Position numbers and translations under genes: made by a program
In this document: positions 5,650 through 5,703 of the stretch, in pieces
Numbering within the stretch: position 1 is the first letter of the stretch
How the letters are laid out: each line of letters begins with the position of its first letter
Notes under the pieces: model-generated
Seen by the model: the letters and a program-made list of their open reading frames with translations, nothing else
Database searches by the model: none
What the model was told of the DNA's origin: nothing
NCBI GenBank assembly: GCA_052085365.1
Contig: JBQDFP010000028.1
Coordinates: 1 to 5,703 of the forward strand
From: Canibacter sp052085365
GTDB lineage: Bacteria > Actinomycetota > Actinomycetes > Actinomycetales > Microbacteriaceae
DNA: 5,703 nucleotides
Reading direction: 5' to 3'

Positions 5650-5703
5650 TGGTGGCGAGTGAGGGATTCGAACCCCCGAAGTCGTCGACAGCTGATTTAC
5701 AGT
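5650..5703 (-). tRNA. tRNA-Tyr (anticodon GTA), 3' part, cut by window edge
   Basis: On the minus strand the anticodon loop CTGTAAA gives anticodon GTA (5700-5698), read as tyrosine. It is followed by the 3' anticodon strand TCAGC, a class II variable arm with a three-pair stem (GTC/GAC, 5689-5681) and TTC, then the T arm GGGGG-TTCGAAT-CCCTC (5677-5661), the acceptor strand ACTCGCC (5660-5654), discriminator A and an encoded CCA (5652-5650). A long variable arm is normal for bacterial tRNA-Tyr. The 5' half lies right of the window. No clear intrinsic terminator follows. Confidence 0.93.

Overview
The window looks like a piece of an actinobacterial chromosome, probably Micrococcales and perhaps a Microbacteriaceae-like lineage. 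The evidence is moderate-to-high G+C, very tight gene packing, several start codons placed 5-7 nt after a TANNNT -10 box (leaderless transcription, common in Actinobacteria), and a guanidine-III riboswitch, a class found mainly in that phylum. The genus-level guess is inference only. No mobile element, CRISPR array or gene-free stretch over 300 bases was seen; the longest gap is about 100 bp (5550-5649).

Layout. Positions 1-523 (minus) hold the N-terminal 174 residues of a MATE/DinF-type membrane exporter that runs off the left edge. It is divergent from a complete M13 metallopeptidase (PepO/neprilysin family, 541-2415, plus). Only 17 bp separate the two start codons, and those 17 bp carry two overlapping, nearly symmetric -10 boxes. 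The peptidase ends tail-to-tail with a minus-strand GNAT acetyltransferase (2405-3022), with an 11-bp overlap.

From 4690 down to 2405 the minus strand carries a compact series: promoter, guanidine-III riboswitch (4601-4643), two tandem SMR exporters of the Gdx (guanidinium) subtype whose stop and start overlap (TAATG), the tRNA U34 hydroxylase TrhO five bases later, and the GNAT gene starting inside the end of trhO. The riboswitch, recognised from its pseudoknot pairing and conserved blocks, gives the SMR pair a specific function: guanidinium export switched on by guanidine. Spacing suggests that trhO and the GNAT gene may be co-transcribed, although trhO also has a possible leaderless promoter of its own.

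Upstream of this series, 4686-5549 (minus) encodes a very acidic lipoprotein of the glycine betaine/choline ABC substrate-binding family. No transporter subunits are visible beside it. A 35-bp imperfect palindrome (5596-5630) lies in its promoter region. The right edge (5650-5703, minus) is the 3' part of a tRNA-Tyr(GTA) gene with a class II variable arm and an encoded CCA.
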